Part shown: positions 7,915-16,518 of the stretch, one piece after another
Layout of the letters: the number at the start of each line of letters is the position of its first letter
Position numbering within the stretch: position 1 is the first letter of the stretch
NCBI GenBank assembly: GCA_002471825.1
Contig: DKQS01000006.1
Location: 62,001-126,000 of the forward strand
DNA: 64,000 nucleotides
From: Flavobacteriaceae bacterium UBA7302
GTDB lineage: Bacteria; Bacteroidota; Bacteroidia; Flavobacteriales; Flavobacteriaceae
Direction of reading: 5' to 3'
Made by a program: the position numbers and the translations under genes
Notes under the pieces: model-generated
Databases searched by the model: none
The model's input: only the letters and a program-made list of their open reading frames with translations
Told to the model about the DNA's origin: nothing

Positions 7915-9201
7915 ATGAAGGTGATTAAATACCCCAAAAGAGAAGATTGGTCTACAATTTTAAGCAGACCTACACAGACTGTAGATGATATCGAAGCCAC
8001 AGTTAACCAAATTTTTGACGATGTGAAGCGAAATGGTGATGTTGCTATTTCAAAATACACTTCGATGTTTGACGGAGTAGAACTTGAGAACTCCTTAGTT
8101 TCCGAAAAAGAAATTGAAATGGCCAGTTCATTAGTTTCTGAAGAATTAAAGGATGCCATTCGGTTGGCGAAGTCTAATATTGCGGCGTTTCACAAAGCTC
8201 AGAAGACCGATAAGGTATATTTAGAAACCCAAAACGGAGTTTCTTGTTGGCAAGAAAAACGACCGATTCAAAAAGTAGGATTGTACATTCCTGGTGGAAC
8301 GGCGCCTTTGTTTTCAACAGTATTAATGTTGGCTGTTCCGGCTCAGATTGCTGGATGTGAAGAGATTGTATTGTGTTCTCCACCAAATTCAGAAGGTAAA
8401 ATTGCGAATGAGATTTTATTTACTGCGCAATTATGTGGGGTTACAAAGGTGGTGAAAGTAGGCGGAATTCAAGCCGTAGCCGGATTGACCTTCGGGACCG
8501 GAAGTATACCACAAGTGTATAAAATATTCGGACCAGGGAATCAATTTGTAACAGTTGCAAAACAGTTGGCTACCAAATTCGGAGTGGCCATTGACATGCC
8601 TGCCGGACCAAGTGAATTGTTAGTAGTGGCGGATGACGCGGCGAATCCAGCTTATGTGGCTTCCGATTTATTGAGTCAGGCCGAACACGGAACTGACAGT
8701 CAGGTAATCTTAGTGAGTACTTCAGAGAAGCTTGTAGAAGCCGTATCTGTGGAAATCAATAGACAAATTGAAGAATTACCGAGAGTGGATATCGCAAAGA
8801 AAGCTATTGCGAATTCGAAATCCATTTTGGTAGCTGATGATGCCGAAGCATTAGAACTAATCAATGAATACGGTCCTGAACACTTTATTGTTTGCACGGC
8901 AAATGATGATTTCTACGTAAACAAGGTAATCAATGCTGGTTCTGTATTTATTGGGAATTATACTCCAGAAAGTGCCGGTGATTATGCCTCAGGAACCAAT
9001 CACACACTTCCAACAAATGGTTTTTCAAAGGCCTATTCGGGAGTGAATCTTGATAGCTTTACCAAGAGTATTACTTTCCAGAAAATATCAAAAGAAGGAA
9101 TTCAGAATATCGGTCCGTCTATCGAATTAATGGCGGCAGCTGAAGGTTTGCAAGCCCACAAGAATGCAGTTACCTTACGATTAAAAGATCTAGCGAACTA
9201 A
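7915..9201 (+). CDS. hisD: Histidinol dehydrogenase
   Basis: HisD carries out the last two oxidations, L-histidinol to histidinal to histidine, using NAD and zinc. The 428 residues are normal for the family. Family segments are P-G-G-T-A-P-L-F-S-T-V-L-M near residue 127, K-I-F-G-P-G-N-Q-F-V, the D-M-P-A-G-P-S-E-L-L-V-V-A-D substrate/zinc segment and the C-terminal H-T-L-P-T-N-G-F-S-K-A-Y-S-G. The start is the ATG at 7915, one base after the hisG stop; an upstream TTG in frame would overlap hisG and adds no conserved residues. Confidence 0.96.
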   Translation: MKVIKYPKREDWSTILSRPTQTVDDIEATVNQIFDDVKRNGDVAISKYTSMFDGVELENSLVSEKEIEMASSLVSEELKDAIRLAKSNIAAFHKAQKTDKVYLETQNGVSCWQEKRPIQKVGLYIPGGTAPLFSTVLMLAVPAQIAGCEEIVLCSPPNSEGKIANEILFTAQLCGVTKVVKVGGIQAVAGLTFGTGSIPQVYKIFGPGNQFVTVAKQLATKFGVAIDMPAGPSELLVVADDAANPAYVASDLLSQAEHGTDSQVILVSTSEKLVEAVSVEINRQIEELPRVDIAKKAIANSKSILVADDAEALELINEYGPEHFIVCTANDDFYVNKVINAGSVFIGNYTPESAGDYASGTNHTLPTNGFSKAYSGVNLDSFTKSITFQKISKEGIQNIGPSIELMAAAEGLQAHKNAVTLRLKDLAN

Positions 9202-9225
9202 GTTGAAGTATTGAAATTGGAAACC

Positions 9226-10269
9226 ATGAAGAATTTTGACTTAGGAAATTTGTTGCGAGAAAACATTAAGCGGATGACGGCTTATTCATCGGCACGGGAC
9301 GAATTCAAAGACGCTTCTGCCGAAATGATTTTCATCGACGCCAATGAAAATCCTTTTGATACAGGTTTGAATCGTTATCCAGACCCGCAACAAAGCAAGG
9401 TAAAACAAGAACTTTCAAAGCTTAAGGAGATTCCAGTCTCTCAAATATTATTAGGGAATGGTTCTGACGAAGTATTGGATTTGATCTTCAGAGCATTCTG
9501 TGAACCGAAGGAAGACGCTGTAATTGCTTTGCCACCCACATACGGAATGTATAAGGTATTGGCAGCAACCAATGATGTGGAATTGATCAATATTCCGCTT
9601 ACAGCGTCATTTCAACCGAATACATCGGAAATACTTAGCAAACAAAACCCAAATACCAAATTGTTGTTTTTGTGTTCTCCGAATAACCCAACCTCCAATA
9701 GTTTTGAAGCCAAGAAAATTGAAACATTAATTCAAAACTTTGATGGAATTGTAGTAATTGACGAAGCTTATATCGATTTTTCCAAGGAAGAAAGTTGGGT
9801 ACGACGCATCAATGAGTTTCCAAATTTAATCGTGACGCAGACCTTATCGAAAGCTTACGGATTGGCTGGAATCCGACTCGGAATTTGTTATGCTTCCGAT
9901 GAGATTATTTCGGTTCTTAATAAAATCAAGCCTCCCTACAATGTCAATCAATTGACCCAAGATGCGGCCCTAAAAGCATTGTTGGACCAAGATCGGGTGA
10001 AGGGAGAAATTCAGTTGATCATTGAAGAAAGAGTTAAATTATCAAAAGCCTTAACCGAGATTGGAATCGTGAAGAAAATTCACCCTTCTGATGCAAATTT
10101 CTTATTGGTCGAGGTAGATGATGCGAACAAAAGATACGATCAATTGATTCGTATGGGGATTGTGGTCCGAAATCGAAGCAATCAATTGTTGTGTGACAAT
10201 TGTTTGCGTTTTACCATTGGAACTGCAAAAGAAAATAGAGAATTAGTTAATGCTTTAAAATCATTATAG
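9226..10269 (+). CDS. hisC: Histidinol-phosphate aminotransferase
   Basis: HisC is a PLP-dependent class I/II aminotransferase that converts imidazole-acetol phosphate and glutamate to histidinol phosphate. The 347 residues include D-A-N-E-N-P-F near the N-terminus, the G-N-G-S-D-E loop, C-S-P-N-N-P-T, V-I-D-E-A-Y-I-D-F and the PLP-lysine motif T-L-S-K-A-Y-G-L-A-G-I-R-L-G. The ATG at 9226 is preferred over a TTG at 9211. It lies 24 bases after hisD and one base before hisB. Confidence 0.95.
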   Translation: MKNFDLGNLLRENIKRMTAYSSARDEFKDASAEMIFIDANENPFDTGLNRYPDPQQSKVKQELSKLKEIPVSQILLGNGSDEVLDLIFRAFCEPKEDAVIALPPTYGMYKVLAATNDVELINIPLTASFQPNTSEILSKQNPNTKLLFLCSPNNPTSNSFEAKKIETLIQNFDGIVVIDEAYIDFSKEESWVRRINEFPNLIVTQTLSKAYGLAGIRLGICYASDEIISVLNKIKPPYNVNQLTQDAALKALLDQDRVKGEIQLIIEERVKLSKALTEIGIVKKIHPSDANFLLVEVDDANKRYDQLIRMGIVVRNRSNQLLCDNCLRFTIGTAKENRELVNALKSL

Positions 10270-10270
10270 C

Positions 10271-11407
10271 ATGAAAAAAGTATTGTTCATAGACAGGGAT
10301 GGAACTTTGGTGATTGAACCACCAATTGATTATCAATTGGACAGTTTTGAAAAGTTAGAGTTTTATCCAAAGGTTTTTCAATACCTCAGTAAAATAGCCA
10401 AAGAATTGGATTACGAATTGGTATTGGTAACGAATCAAGACGGATTGGGTACCGAAAGTTTTCCAGAAGACACCTTTTGGCCCGTTCATAATTTTGTAAT
10501 GCAATCCTTTGAAAAAGAAGGAATTGTATTCAGTGAACAAGTGATTGATAGAACTTTTGCTGCGGATAATGCACCAACTCGCAAACCAAATACAGGTTTG
10601 TTAACCAAGTACATGAATGGCGATTACGACTTAGAAAATTCCTATGTGATTGGTGATCGATTGACCGATATCGAGTTGGCTAAAAATTTAGGAGGAAAAG
10701 GAATCTTTATCAATACCCATCCTGAAGTTGGTGCTGACGAAATTTCTACCAAACGTGACCAATTAAACACATTTATTGCTCTTGAGACCGATAGTTGGGA
10801 AGATATTTATGAATTCCTGAAAGTGGCGGATCGCACTGGTAGCATTGAAAGAAATACCAATGAAACCAAAATAAAAATTGACCTGAATCTAGACGGAACA
10901 GGGAAAAGCAATATTGATACTGGTTTAGCCTTCTTTGACCACATGTTGGATCAAATAGCAAGACACGGGCAACTCGATTTAAATATCAAGGTAAAAGGTG
11001 ATTTAGAGGTTGATGAGCACCATACCATTGAAGATACGGCAATTGCTTTGGGTGAAGTATTTGCTCAGACGTTGGGTAACAAACTAGGTATTGAACGCTA
11101 TGGTTTCTGCCTTCCTATGGATGATTGTTTGGCACAGGTAGCTATTGATTTTGGAGGTAGAAATTGGTTGGTTTGGGAAACCGAATTCAAGCGTGAAATG
11201 ATCGGAAAAATGCCGACGGAAATGTTCATACACTTTTTCAAATCCTTCACCGATGGCGCCAAATGTAATTTGAACATTAAAGCCGAGGGAACCAACGAAC
11301 ATCATAAAATTGAAGCCATATTTAAAGCTTTTGCAAAGGCTATCAAAATGGCTGTAAAAAGGGATGTAGAAAAAATGATATTACCCTCTACAAAAGGCAT
11401 GCTGTAA
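10271..11407 (+). CDS. hisB: Bifunctional histidinol-phosphatase / imidazoleglycerol-phosphate dehydratase
   Basis: The 378-residue protein is a two-domain fusion. The N-terminal HAD phosphatase (about 1-165) starts with the nucleophile motif F-I-D-R-D-G-T-L and dephosphorylates histidinol phosphate. The C-terminal dehydratase (about 185-378) has the two metal-binding H-H-T/E repeats (D-E-H-H-T-I-E-D-T-A and N-E-H-H-K-I-E-A) and F-F-D-H-M-L-D-Q. It therefore supplies steps 6 and 8. Its stop overlaps the hisH start (TAATG), which implies translational coupling. Confidence 0.96.
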   Translation: MKKVLFIDRDGTLVIEPPIDYQLDSFEKLEFYPKVFQYLSKIAKELDYELVLVTNQDGLGTESFPEDTFWPVHNFVMQSFEKEGIVFSEQVIDRTFAADNAPTRKPNTGLLTKYMNGDYDLENSYVIGDRLTDIELAKNLGGKGIFINTHPEVGADEISTKRDQLNTFIALETDSWEDIYEFLKVADRTGSIERNTNETKIKIDLNLDGTGKSNIDTGLAFFDHMLDQIARHGQLDLNIKVKGDLEVDEHHTIEDTAIALGEVFAQTLGNKLGIERYGFCLPMDDCLAQVAIDFGGRNWLVWETEFKREMIGKMPTEMFIHFFKSFTDGAKCNLNIKAEGTNEHHKIEAIFKAFAKAIKMAVKRDVEKMILPSTKGML

Positions 11408-11988
11408 TGAAGTTAGTCATTATAAACTATGGAGCGGGAAACATTAAAAGCATACAGTTTGCCTTTAAAAGACTCGGATTTGATGCGGTGTTATCCAATG
11501 ATGCTGAGGAAATTAAAAAAGCTGATAAGGTGATTTTTCCAGGTGTTGGTGAAGCAAGTTCGGCCATGACGAAATTACGTGAATCAGGATTGGATAAGGT
11601 TATTCCCCAATTAAAACAACCTGTTCTTGGTATTTGTTTGGGAATGCAATTGATGTGCAGGTCTTCGGAAGAAGGAAATACAAAAGGATTAGATATTTTT
11701 GATGTGGATGTGAAGCGTTTTTCCAATGCCGTAAAGGTGCCGCAAATGGGTTGGAATTCCATTCAAGGATTGAAATCCGATTTGTTCAAAGGAGTCGATG
11801 AAAACGCTTACATGTATTTGGTACATAGCTATTATGCCGAAGACACTGATGAATCCATTGCTACCTCTTTCTATGAAAAGAAATATGCAACTGCCATTCA
11901 AAAAGGAAATTTTTACGGCGTTCAATTTCACCCAGAGAAAAGCGGAAAAGTTGGTGAGATAATATTAGAAAACTTTTTGAACTTATGA
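11407..11988 (+). CDS. hisH: Imidazole glycerol phosphate synthase, glutaminase subunit
   Basis: HisH is a class I glutamine amidotransferase that feeds ammonia to HisF. The 193 residues show the nucleophile elbow G-I-C-L-G-M-Q (Cys77) and the His-Glu pair in V-Q-F-H-P-E-K-S-G (His175, Glu177), so the triad is complete. It overlaps hisB by one base and hisA by four. Its partner HisF is three genes downstream, separated by hisA and the inserted S23 gene. Confidence 0.96.
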   Translation: MKLVIINYGAGNIKSIQFAFKRLGFDAVLSNDAEEIKKADKVIFPGVGEASSAMTKLRESGLDKVIPQLKQPVLGICLGMQLMCRSSEEGNTKGLDIFDVDVKRFSNAVKVPQMGWNSIQGLKSDLFKGVDENAYMYLVHSYYAEDTDESIATSFYEKKYATAIQKGNFYGVQFHPEKSGKVGEIILENFLNL

Positions 11989-12716
11989 GGATAATTCCAG
12001 CAATAGATATTATCGACGGAAAGTGTGTGCGATTAACAAAGGGCGATTATAGTACAAAAAAAGTATACAACGAAAATCCGTTAGAGATTGCCAAAGCTTT
12101 TGAAGATGCAGGTATTGAATATTTGCATGTGGTAGATTTAGACGGAGCAAAAGCGAGTCATATCATTAACTACAGATCCTTGGAAACATTGGCCTCAAAA
12201 ACCAATCTCAAGATTGATTTTGGAGGCGGATTAAAATCTGATGAGGATTTGAAAATAGCTTTTAATTCTGGTGCGAATCAAATCACCGGAGGGAGTATTG
12301 CAGTGAAGAATCCTGAAGTTTTTGAAAAGTGGATTCAATTTTATGGAAGTGATCGAATCATTCTAGGTGCGGATTGCAACAATGAAAAGATTGCTGTAAG
12401 CGGTTGGCAAGAAGAGAGCGCATTGAATGTGATTCCCTTTATTTCATCCTACAAGTCAAAGGGAATAGATTATGTAATCTGCACGGATATTTCCAAAGAC
12501 GGCATGTTACAGGGACCATCTTTTAACTTGTACGAGCGAATTTTGAAAGATATGCCAGATATTAAATTAATCGCTTCAGGAGGAATTTCTGAATTTGAAG
12601 AGTTACCAAAGCTTGCTGAATTGGGATGCGAAGGAGTGATCATTGGCAAGGCGATTTATGAGAATAGAATATCCTTGAAGGATTTAGAAAATTATATTTT
12701 AGATTTTGGAATTTAG
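11985..12716 (+). CDS. hisA: ProFAR isomerase, with a C-terminus encoded by a repeat
   Basis: HisA is a TIM-barrel isomerase that performs the Amadori rearrangement of ProFAR to PRFAR. The 243 residues start M-R-I-I-P-A-I-D-I-I-D-G-K-C-V-R-L, with the catalytic Asp at 8. The second half carries the conserved D-I-S-K-D-G-M-L and A-S-G-G-I segments with the phosphate-binding glycines. The start overlaps hisH by four bases. The last five codons and the stop (L-D-F-G-I-stop) are supplied by a 14-base tandem repeat that runs on past the gene, so the native C-terminus was probably replaced when the repeat arrived. The catalytic residues are untouched. Confidence 0.95.
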   Translation: MRIIPAIDIIDGKCVRLTKGDYSTKKVYNENPLEIAKAFEDAGIEYLHVVDLDGAKASHIINYRSLETLASKTNLKIDFGGGLKSDEDLKIAFNSGANQITGGSIAVKNPEVFEKWIQFYGSDRIILGADCNNEKIAVSGWQEESALNVIPFISSYKSKGIDYVICTDISKDGMLQGPSFNLYERILKDMPDIKLIASGGISEFEELPKLAELGCEGVIIGKAIYENRISLKDLENYILDFGI

Positions 12717-12725
12717 ATTTTAGAA
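12698..12725. repeat. Tandem 14-base repeat at the hisA 3' end
   Basis: Two direct copies, TTTAGATTTTGGAA (12698-12711) and TTTAGATTTTAGAA (12712-12725), differ at one base. They span the hisA stop at 12714-12716. In reverse complement, 12700-12720 matches 50292-50312 at 20 of 21 positions, so this is a dispersed family. Confidence 0.75.
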
Positions 12726-12761
12726 TTAAAAAAGAGAAAAGGAAAATGAAAATTAAAAGCT

Positions 12762-13112
12762 ATGAAAAAAGAAATGTTGAATCGAACAAAATGTTTTGCC
12801 ATTGATTGTTGGAAATTAAGTGCGAAGTTGCCGAAGTCAAGAGAGTATAATGCGTATGTAAACCAATTGATTAGGTCTTCTAGTTCTGTAGGAGCTAATT
12901 ATCGAGCAGCACAGAGAGCAAAATCAACGGCGGACTTTGTTTATAAATTAAAAATAGTTGAGGAAGAGGCAGATGAAAGTTTGTATTGGTTAGAACTGTT
13001 TCAGGAAATAACCACCAATTTTGAAGAAGAAATAAGAGTTTTAATGAAGGAAGGAAATGAGTTGTTGTCCATCATTGTATCGTCAATAAATACAATAAAA
13101 AAGAAGAAATAG
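12762..13112 (+). CDS. S23-type four-helix bundle protein inserted in the his operon
   Basis: This 116-residue, mainly helical protein has the S23/intervening-sequence family pattern. It runs from C-F-A-I-D-C-W-K-L and the Y-N-A-Y-V-N-Q-L-I-R-S-S-S-S-V-G-A-N-Y-R-A-A signature to K-I-V-E-E-E-A-D-E-S-L-Y-W-L-E-L. Members were first seen encoded in 23S rRNA intervening sequences and are common in Bacteroidetes, often annotated only as four helix bundle protein. The molecular role is unknown. It separates hisA from hisF and is flanked on both sides by short tandem repeats, which points to a late insertion rather than a his enzyme. Confidence 0.88.
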   Translation: MKKEMLNRTKCFAIDCWKLSAKLPKSREYNAYVNQLIRSSSSVGANYRAAQRAKSTADFVYKLKIVEEEADESLYWLELFQEITTNFEEEIRVLMKEGNELLSIIVSSINTIKKKK

Positions 13113-13142
13113 GAAAAGACTTGGATTCATGAGTTACGTGAA

Positions 13143-13205
13143 ATCGACAATCTAATATCCCATATCGTAAATCATAAGTCCGAAATCGTAAATCGTAAAT
13201 CGTAA
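13143..13205. repeat. Short tandem repeat block upstream of hisF
   Basis: A stretch of degenerate ATCGTAA-like units ends in three exact AATCGTA copies (13184-13190, 13191-13197, 13198-13204). It fills the gap between the S23 gene and hisF, reaching 9 bases from the hisF start. Together with the repeat at the hisA end it brackets the S23 gene. It is too short and irregular to be a CRISPR array. Confidence 0.65.
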
Positions 13206-13213
13206 TTCAGAAA

Positions 13214-13969
13214 GTGTTAACAAAAAGAATCATACCCTGTCTAGATATCAAAAACGGAAGAACCGTTAAAGGCGTCAATTTCGTGAATCTTATTGATGCT
13301 GGTGATCCTGTTGAATTGGGTAAAAAATACGCGGAAGTAGGGGCCGATGAATTGGTTTTTCTAGATATCACAGCCACTAAGGAAAGAAGAAGGACCATGC
13401 ATGATATGGTACTCAAAGTGGCCGAACAAGTCAACATTCCCTTTACTGTTGGAGGGGGCATTTCATCCATTGAAGATGTGGATGATTTATTGCATTGTGG
13501 CGCCGATAAAGTATCCATCAATTCTTCGGCAGTTAAACGTCCAGAATTGATCAATGAATTGTCTCAAAAGTTTGGTAGTCAGTGTATTGTGGTTGCTATT
13601 GATGCAAAGAAAATTGATGGTCAATGGAAAGTTCATTTGGCAGGCGGTTCTATACCTACTGAAATAGATCTGTTCGAATGGGCGGAGGAAGTAGAAGAAA
13701 GAGGTGCAGGAGAGATCCTATTTACATCCATGAATCACGACGGTACCAAAGGCGGATTCGCCAATGAAGCTTTAGCGAGACTATCAGAATTGGTTAACAT
13801 TCCAATAATTGCATCAGGTGGGGCAGGTACTGTTCAACATTTTGTAGATACCTTTACCAAAGGAAAGGCCGATGCCGCGTTGGCAGCTAGTGTTTTTCAC
13901 TTTGGAGAAATACCGATACCAGATCTAAAAAAAGAATTACAACAAAACAACATAGAGGTTCGATTATGA
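13214..13969 (+). CDS. hisF: Imidazole glycerol phosphate synthase, cyclase subunit
   Basis: HisF is the TIM-barrel cyclase that joins ammonia from HisH with PRFAR to give IGP and AICAR. The 251 residues begin at a GTG codon with the conserved M-L-T-K-R-I-I-P-C-L-D, with the catalytic Asp at 11. The second catalytic Asp lies in V-V-A-I-D-A-K, and the phosphate loops are A-S-G-G-A-G-T and A-A-S-V-F-H-F-G. The GTG start and the repeat-filled upstream region are unlike the tightly packed upstream genes. The stop overlaps the hisIE start by four bases. Confidence 0.95.
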   Translation: MLTKRIIPCLDIKNGRTVKGVNFVNLIDAGDPVELGKKYAEVGADELVFLDITATKERRRTMHDMVLKVAEQVNIPFTVGGGISSIEDVDDLLHCGADKVSINSSAVKRPELINELSQKFGSQCIVVAIDAKKIDGQWKVHLAGGSIPTEIDLFEWAEEVEERGAGEILFTSMNHDGTKGGFANEALARLSELVNIPIIASGGAGTVQHFVDTFTKGKADAALAASVFHFGEIPIPDLKKELQQNNIEVRL

Positions 13970-14568
13970 ATATAGATTTCTCAAAAAATAACGACGGATT
14001 GGTGCCAGCAATCATCCAAGATCAACAAACAAAAAATGTGTTGATGTTGGGCTATATGAACCAAGAAGCCTATGATAAAACCCTTTCCACTAAAAAGGTG
14101 ACCTTTTTTAGCCGTACCAAAAATCGATTGTGGACCAAGGGTGAGGAAAGTGGTAACTTTTTGGAATTGATAGATATGAAGTTGGATTGTGATAACGATA
14201 CTTTATTGGTATTGGTAAATCCAGTTGGACCTACCTGTCACACTGGAACAGATACTTGTTGGAGTGAAGAGAATGCTGCGGAATATGGTTTCCTAACCAA
14301 ATTGGAAAATACCATTAACAGTCGTGTTGAAAACGCAGATAGCTCTAAATCCTATGTAGCTTCACTTTTTCAGAAGGGCATCAATAAAATAGCTCAAAAA
14401 GTGGGAGAGGAGGCAGTAGAAACAGTTATCGAAGCCAAAGACAATAACGATGAGTTGTTTTTAAATGAAAGCGCCGATTTGTTATTTCACTACTTGATGT
14501 TGTTGCAGGCCAAAGGATATCGACTCAATGATGTGGTGGATGTATTGAAATCCAGAGAAAAAAAATAG
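13966..14568 (+). CDS. hisIE: Bifunctional phosphoribosyl-AMP cyclohydrolase / phosphoribosyl-ATP pyrophosphatase
   Basis: This fusion performs steps 2 and 3 of histidine synthesis. The N-terminal HisI domain (about 1-105) has L-M-L-G-Y-M-N-Q-E-A and the zinc ligands in D-C-D-N-D-T and C-H-T-G-T-D-T-C-W. The C-terminal HisE domain (about 110-200) has the all-alpha NTP pyrophosphatase segment V-G-E-E-A-V-E-T-V-I-E-A and N-E-S-A-D-L-L-F-H. It is the last gene of the operon. All eight his polypeptides for the full pathway are present and look intact. Confidence 0.96.
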   Translation: MNIDFSKNNDGLVPAIIQDQQTKNVLMLGYMNQEAYDKTLSTKKVTFFSRTKNRLWTKGEESGNFLELIDMKLDCDNDTLLVLVNPVGPTCHTGTDTCWSEENAAEYGFLTKLENTINSRVENADSSKSYVASLFQKGINKIAQKVGEEAVETVIEAKDNNDELFLNESADLLFHYLMLLQAKGYRLNDVVDVLKSREKK

Positions 14569-14586
14569 CCTCCAAAGAGACTATTT
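14563..14586. terminator. Bidirectional terminator between hisIE and the TraB-like gene
   Basis: AAATAG (14563-14568) pairs with CTATTT (14581-14586) and CTC with GAG inside, with one mismatch and a short loop. The 5' arm includes the hisIE stop codon. A/T runs on both sides allow termination on either strand, which fits the convergent genes. Confidence 0.5.
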
Positions 14587-14591
14587 ATTTG

Positions 14592-15539
14592 TTATTCATA
14601 AGCCAAACGGATTTTCAAGACTGGAAACTGCTCTTTTAATTCCTTTTCCAAACCTATGATATGGGCCGCACCCACGATGACCAGGCTTTTCTGATGTCCA
14701 TTCTTTAAAACTTGGTTTCCAATATTTGTGGCCATTCGTGCATTGCGTTCGTTCCAAAACCTTCTTCCTTGTTTACAACCATCAGTGTCCTGTTTTACAT
14801 AAGAAAATGAACTTTGTCTATGCAGTCGTTCTAAGGATTTACGCTTGTTTGTATGTTTCCCTAGTTTGCCAAAAATGGCTGGAATCATGGCCGCATTATA
14901 ATCTTTTTTGTTGAGTTTGTTAAGAATCTCATTGTTTCCATTTCGAACACCTTCTTTTACACATTTACTCCAACCTTCATGATATTCCTTATTGGTTCGT
15001 TGGTCATCCATGTTGTACACTTGCTTATGATTCAATCGAAGGGCCAATTTATAAGTCAAATCTCCATCCTCATGTCTTGTTGGTTTCTTGGCGCCATTGA
15101 TTCCGTATTTTTTGAGATATGAATAATATTCATAGTTGCCATTATCTCTAAGAGAAGCAAAGAATGAAATTAGCTCCTCTAACTGACCGGTTGTTAACTC
15201 CTTTAAAGGGATTTTAGAAAGGCTTTCGAACTTTTTCTGATCAAAGGAGGCGGTTTGTTGTAGGGAGTCTGAAAGTTTGTAGAACTTTTGATAGTTCTTG
15301 GACCAACCTTTTTTTAAGTAGCTCCAACTTAACGAATCATTTGCCATAGGACTCTCTACATAAATGGCATCGGGATTGTATTTCAACGCTTTTTTAAACA
15401 TGGGTTTGTAACTGTGCTTTACAATTTTAGGAACGGTATGCATGGTTCCCATCAATACGATTTCGCGATTCACTTGCTGTCCGAATGCATTGGTTAAAAG
15501 AAAAAAGAAACTAAAAATTAAGGCGTTTGTCGTTTTCAT
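14592..15539 (-). CDS. Secreted TraB/Tiki-superfamily protein (DUF5694-like)
   Basis: The 315-residue protein has an N-terminal signal peptide (M-K-T-T-N-A-L-I-F-S-F-F-F-L-L-T-N-A-F-G). It shows paired motifs of the TraB/PrgY/Tiki/EreA superfamily: V-L-M-G-T-M-H-T-V-P near the N-terminus, an Asp/Glu-rich middle (Y-V-E-S-P) and V-I-V-G-A-A-H-I-I-G-L-E near the C-terminus. Members of this superfamily are proposed metallohydrolases using the conserved His and Glu residues. The specific substrate is unknown. The ATG at 15539 gives a clean signal peptide; an upstream in-frame codon adds eleven polar residues and was rejected. Confidence 0.8.
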   Translation of the reverse strand: MKTTNALIFSFFFLLTNAFGQQVNREIVLMGTMHTVPKIVKHSYKPMFKKALKYNPDAIYVESPMANDSLSWSYLKKGWSKNYQKFYKLSDSLQQTASFDQKKFESLSKIPLKELTTGQLEELISFFASLRDNGNYEYYSYLKKYGINGAKKPTRHEDGDLTYKLALRLNHKQVYNMDDQRTNKEYHEGWSKCVKEGVRNGNNEILNKLNKKDYNAAMIPAIFGKLGKHTNKRKSLERLHRQSSFSYVKQDTDGCKQGRRFWNERNARMATNIGNQVLKNGHQKSLVIVGAAHIIGLEKELKEQFPVLKIRLAYE

Positions 15540-15628
15540 AAGGCTCAAATTTGTGTTTTGTTTTCGATTCAAAACTACAAACGACTTGCCTTATAAATTC
15601 AATATTCATAAGGGTATGGGGCGAAATA

Positions 15629-16438
15629 TTAGTTATTTGTGGTGGAATTAATAATGAATTTTACCTCCTCCTTATAAGTATTGGATACAGGGGTGAAATG
15701 AGCACCTGACAATTCAAGAGATAATTTATTTTTCTCAGTTTTCCATCGTACAAAATGAAAGGGATTCACCACATAACTTCGATGAACACGAAGTAATTCT
15801 GGAAAGTCATTGGCAATAACCGATAGTTTGTTGCGCACCAATGATTTTTTAATTTCTTTTCCTGAAAAATAATTGACTTCGATATAATTATCTGCGGATT
15901 GAATGAAAATGAGATCATCAAAAAACAACTTTAACCCGTCATAAGTCCCTTCTCCAGGTATCTCAATCTTGGTTTGTTCTAGTTTTTTCTCCTTGTACTT
16001 TCCGAAGCTAAACCGACCAATGATGACAATGGGTAGAATAATTAATATGGCAGGAAATAAGATGTCGCTGATGTAATACCCCAAGCTGTAGGGATTGGAT
16101 TCCCCAATCATAATGACATTCAAGTAGTAGAGTCGCGCAAAAATGGAAGCAATAAGTACAAACATTGATAAGAATACCAGCTCACTTAAGATGGTCCATC
16201 GATGTTGAAATAAATTATTGAGAAAACTCTGAAGGGGAATGAACAAACAATAACAAGCGCCACCAATGAGACCATAAATGGGAAGGTAAATGAGTTTTTC
16301 TTTTTCACCAAATTCACTGACATCCAAGGGTTCGGTGAAATACAAGAATGAGAATATCCAGATTCCTAGGCCAATACCAATCAGAATGTGGTGCTTTGCA
16401 GATGGATCAAAGGGGTACTTGTTTTTCAATAACTTCAT
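15629..16438 (-). CDS. Membrane-anchored LytTR transcriptional regulator
   Basis: The 269-residue protein has four hydrophobic segments in its first 150 residues and a C-terminal LytTR DNA-binding domain (about 165-262) with F-I-Q-S-A-D-N-Y-I-E-V-N-Y and L-L-R-V-H-R-S-Y-V-V-N-P. It has no receiver domain, so it is probably a one-component membrane regulator. The ATG at 16438 was chosen because the longer reading frame would run through the terminator of the upstream SDR gene. Targets are not evident, since no paired LytTR sites were noticed nearby. Confidence 0.85.
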   Translation of the reverse strand: MKLLKNKYPFDPSAKHHILIGIGLGIWIFSFLYFTEPLDVSEFGEKEKLIYLPIYGLIGGACYCLFIPLQSFLNNLFQHRWTILSELVFLSMFVLIASIFARLYYLNVIMIGESNPYSLGYYISDILFPAILIILPIVIIGRFSFGKYKEKKLEQTKIEIPGEGTYDGLKLFFDDLIFIQSADNYIEVNYFSGKEIKKSLVRNKLSVIANDFPELLRVHRSYVVNPFHFVRWKTEKNKLSLELSGAHFTPVSNTYKEEVKFIINSTTNN

Positions 16439-16465
16439 TGAAATAAAAGTACGAATTGAACAGCC

Positions 16466-16496
16466 AAAAAAAAAAGGATCTTGTAAAAGATCCTTT
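16466..16496 (-). terminator. Terminator downstream of the SDR gene
   Basis: AAAGGATCTT (16473-16482) and AAGATCCTTT (16487-16496) form a ten-pair stem with a four-base loop. On the minus strand it is followed by an uninterrupted T-run (16466-16475). It separates the SDR gene from the LytTR gene. Confidence 0.85.
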
Positions 16497-16518
16497 CGTT
16501 GATGCATTGACTTAATTT

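Noticed and set aside
12762..13112. S23 gene as evidence for a 23S rRNA gene here
   Set aside because: The family is often encoded outside rRNA in Bacteroidetes, and no rRNA sequence is present.
13184..13204. CRISPR-like short repeats
   Set aside because: The units are seven bases in direct tandem with no spacers and no cas genes are near.
16439..16507. Upstream start for the LytTR gene
   Set aside because: The extension runs through a strong minus-strand terminator and adds no recognisable sequence.
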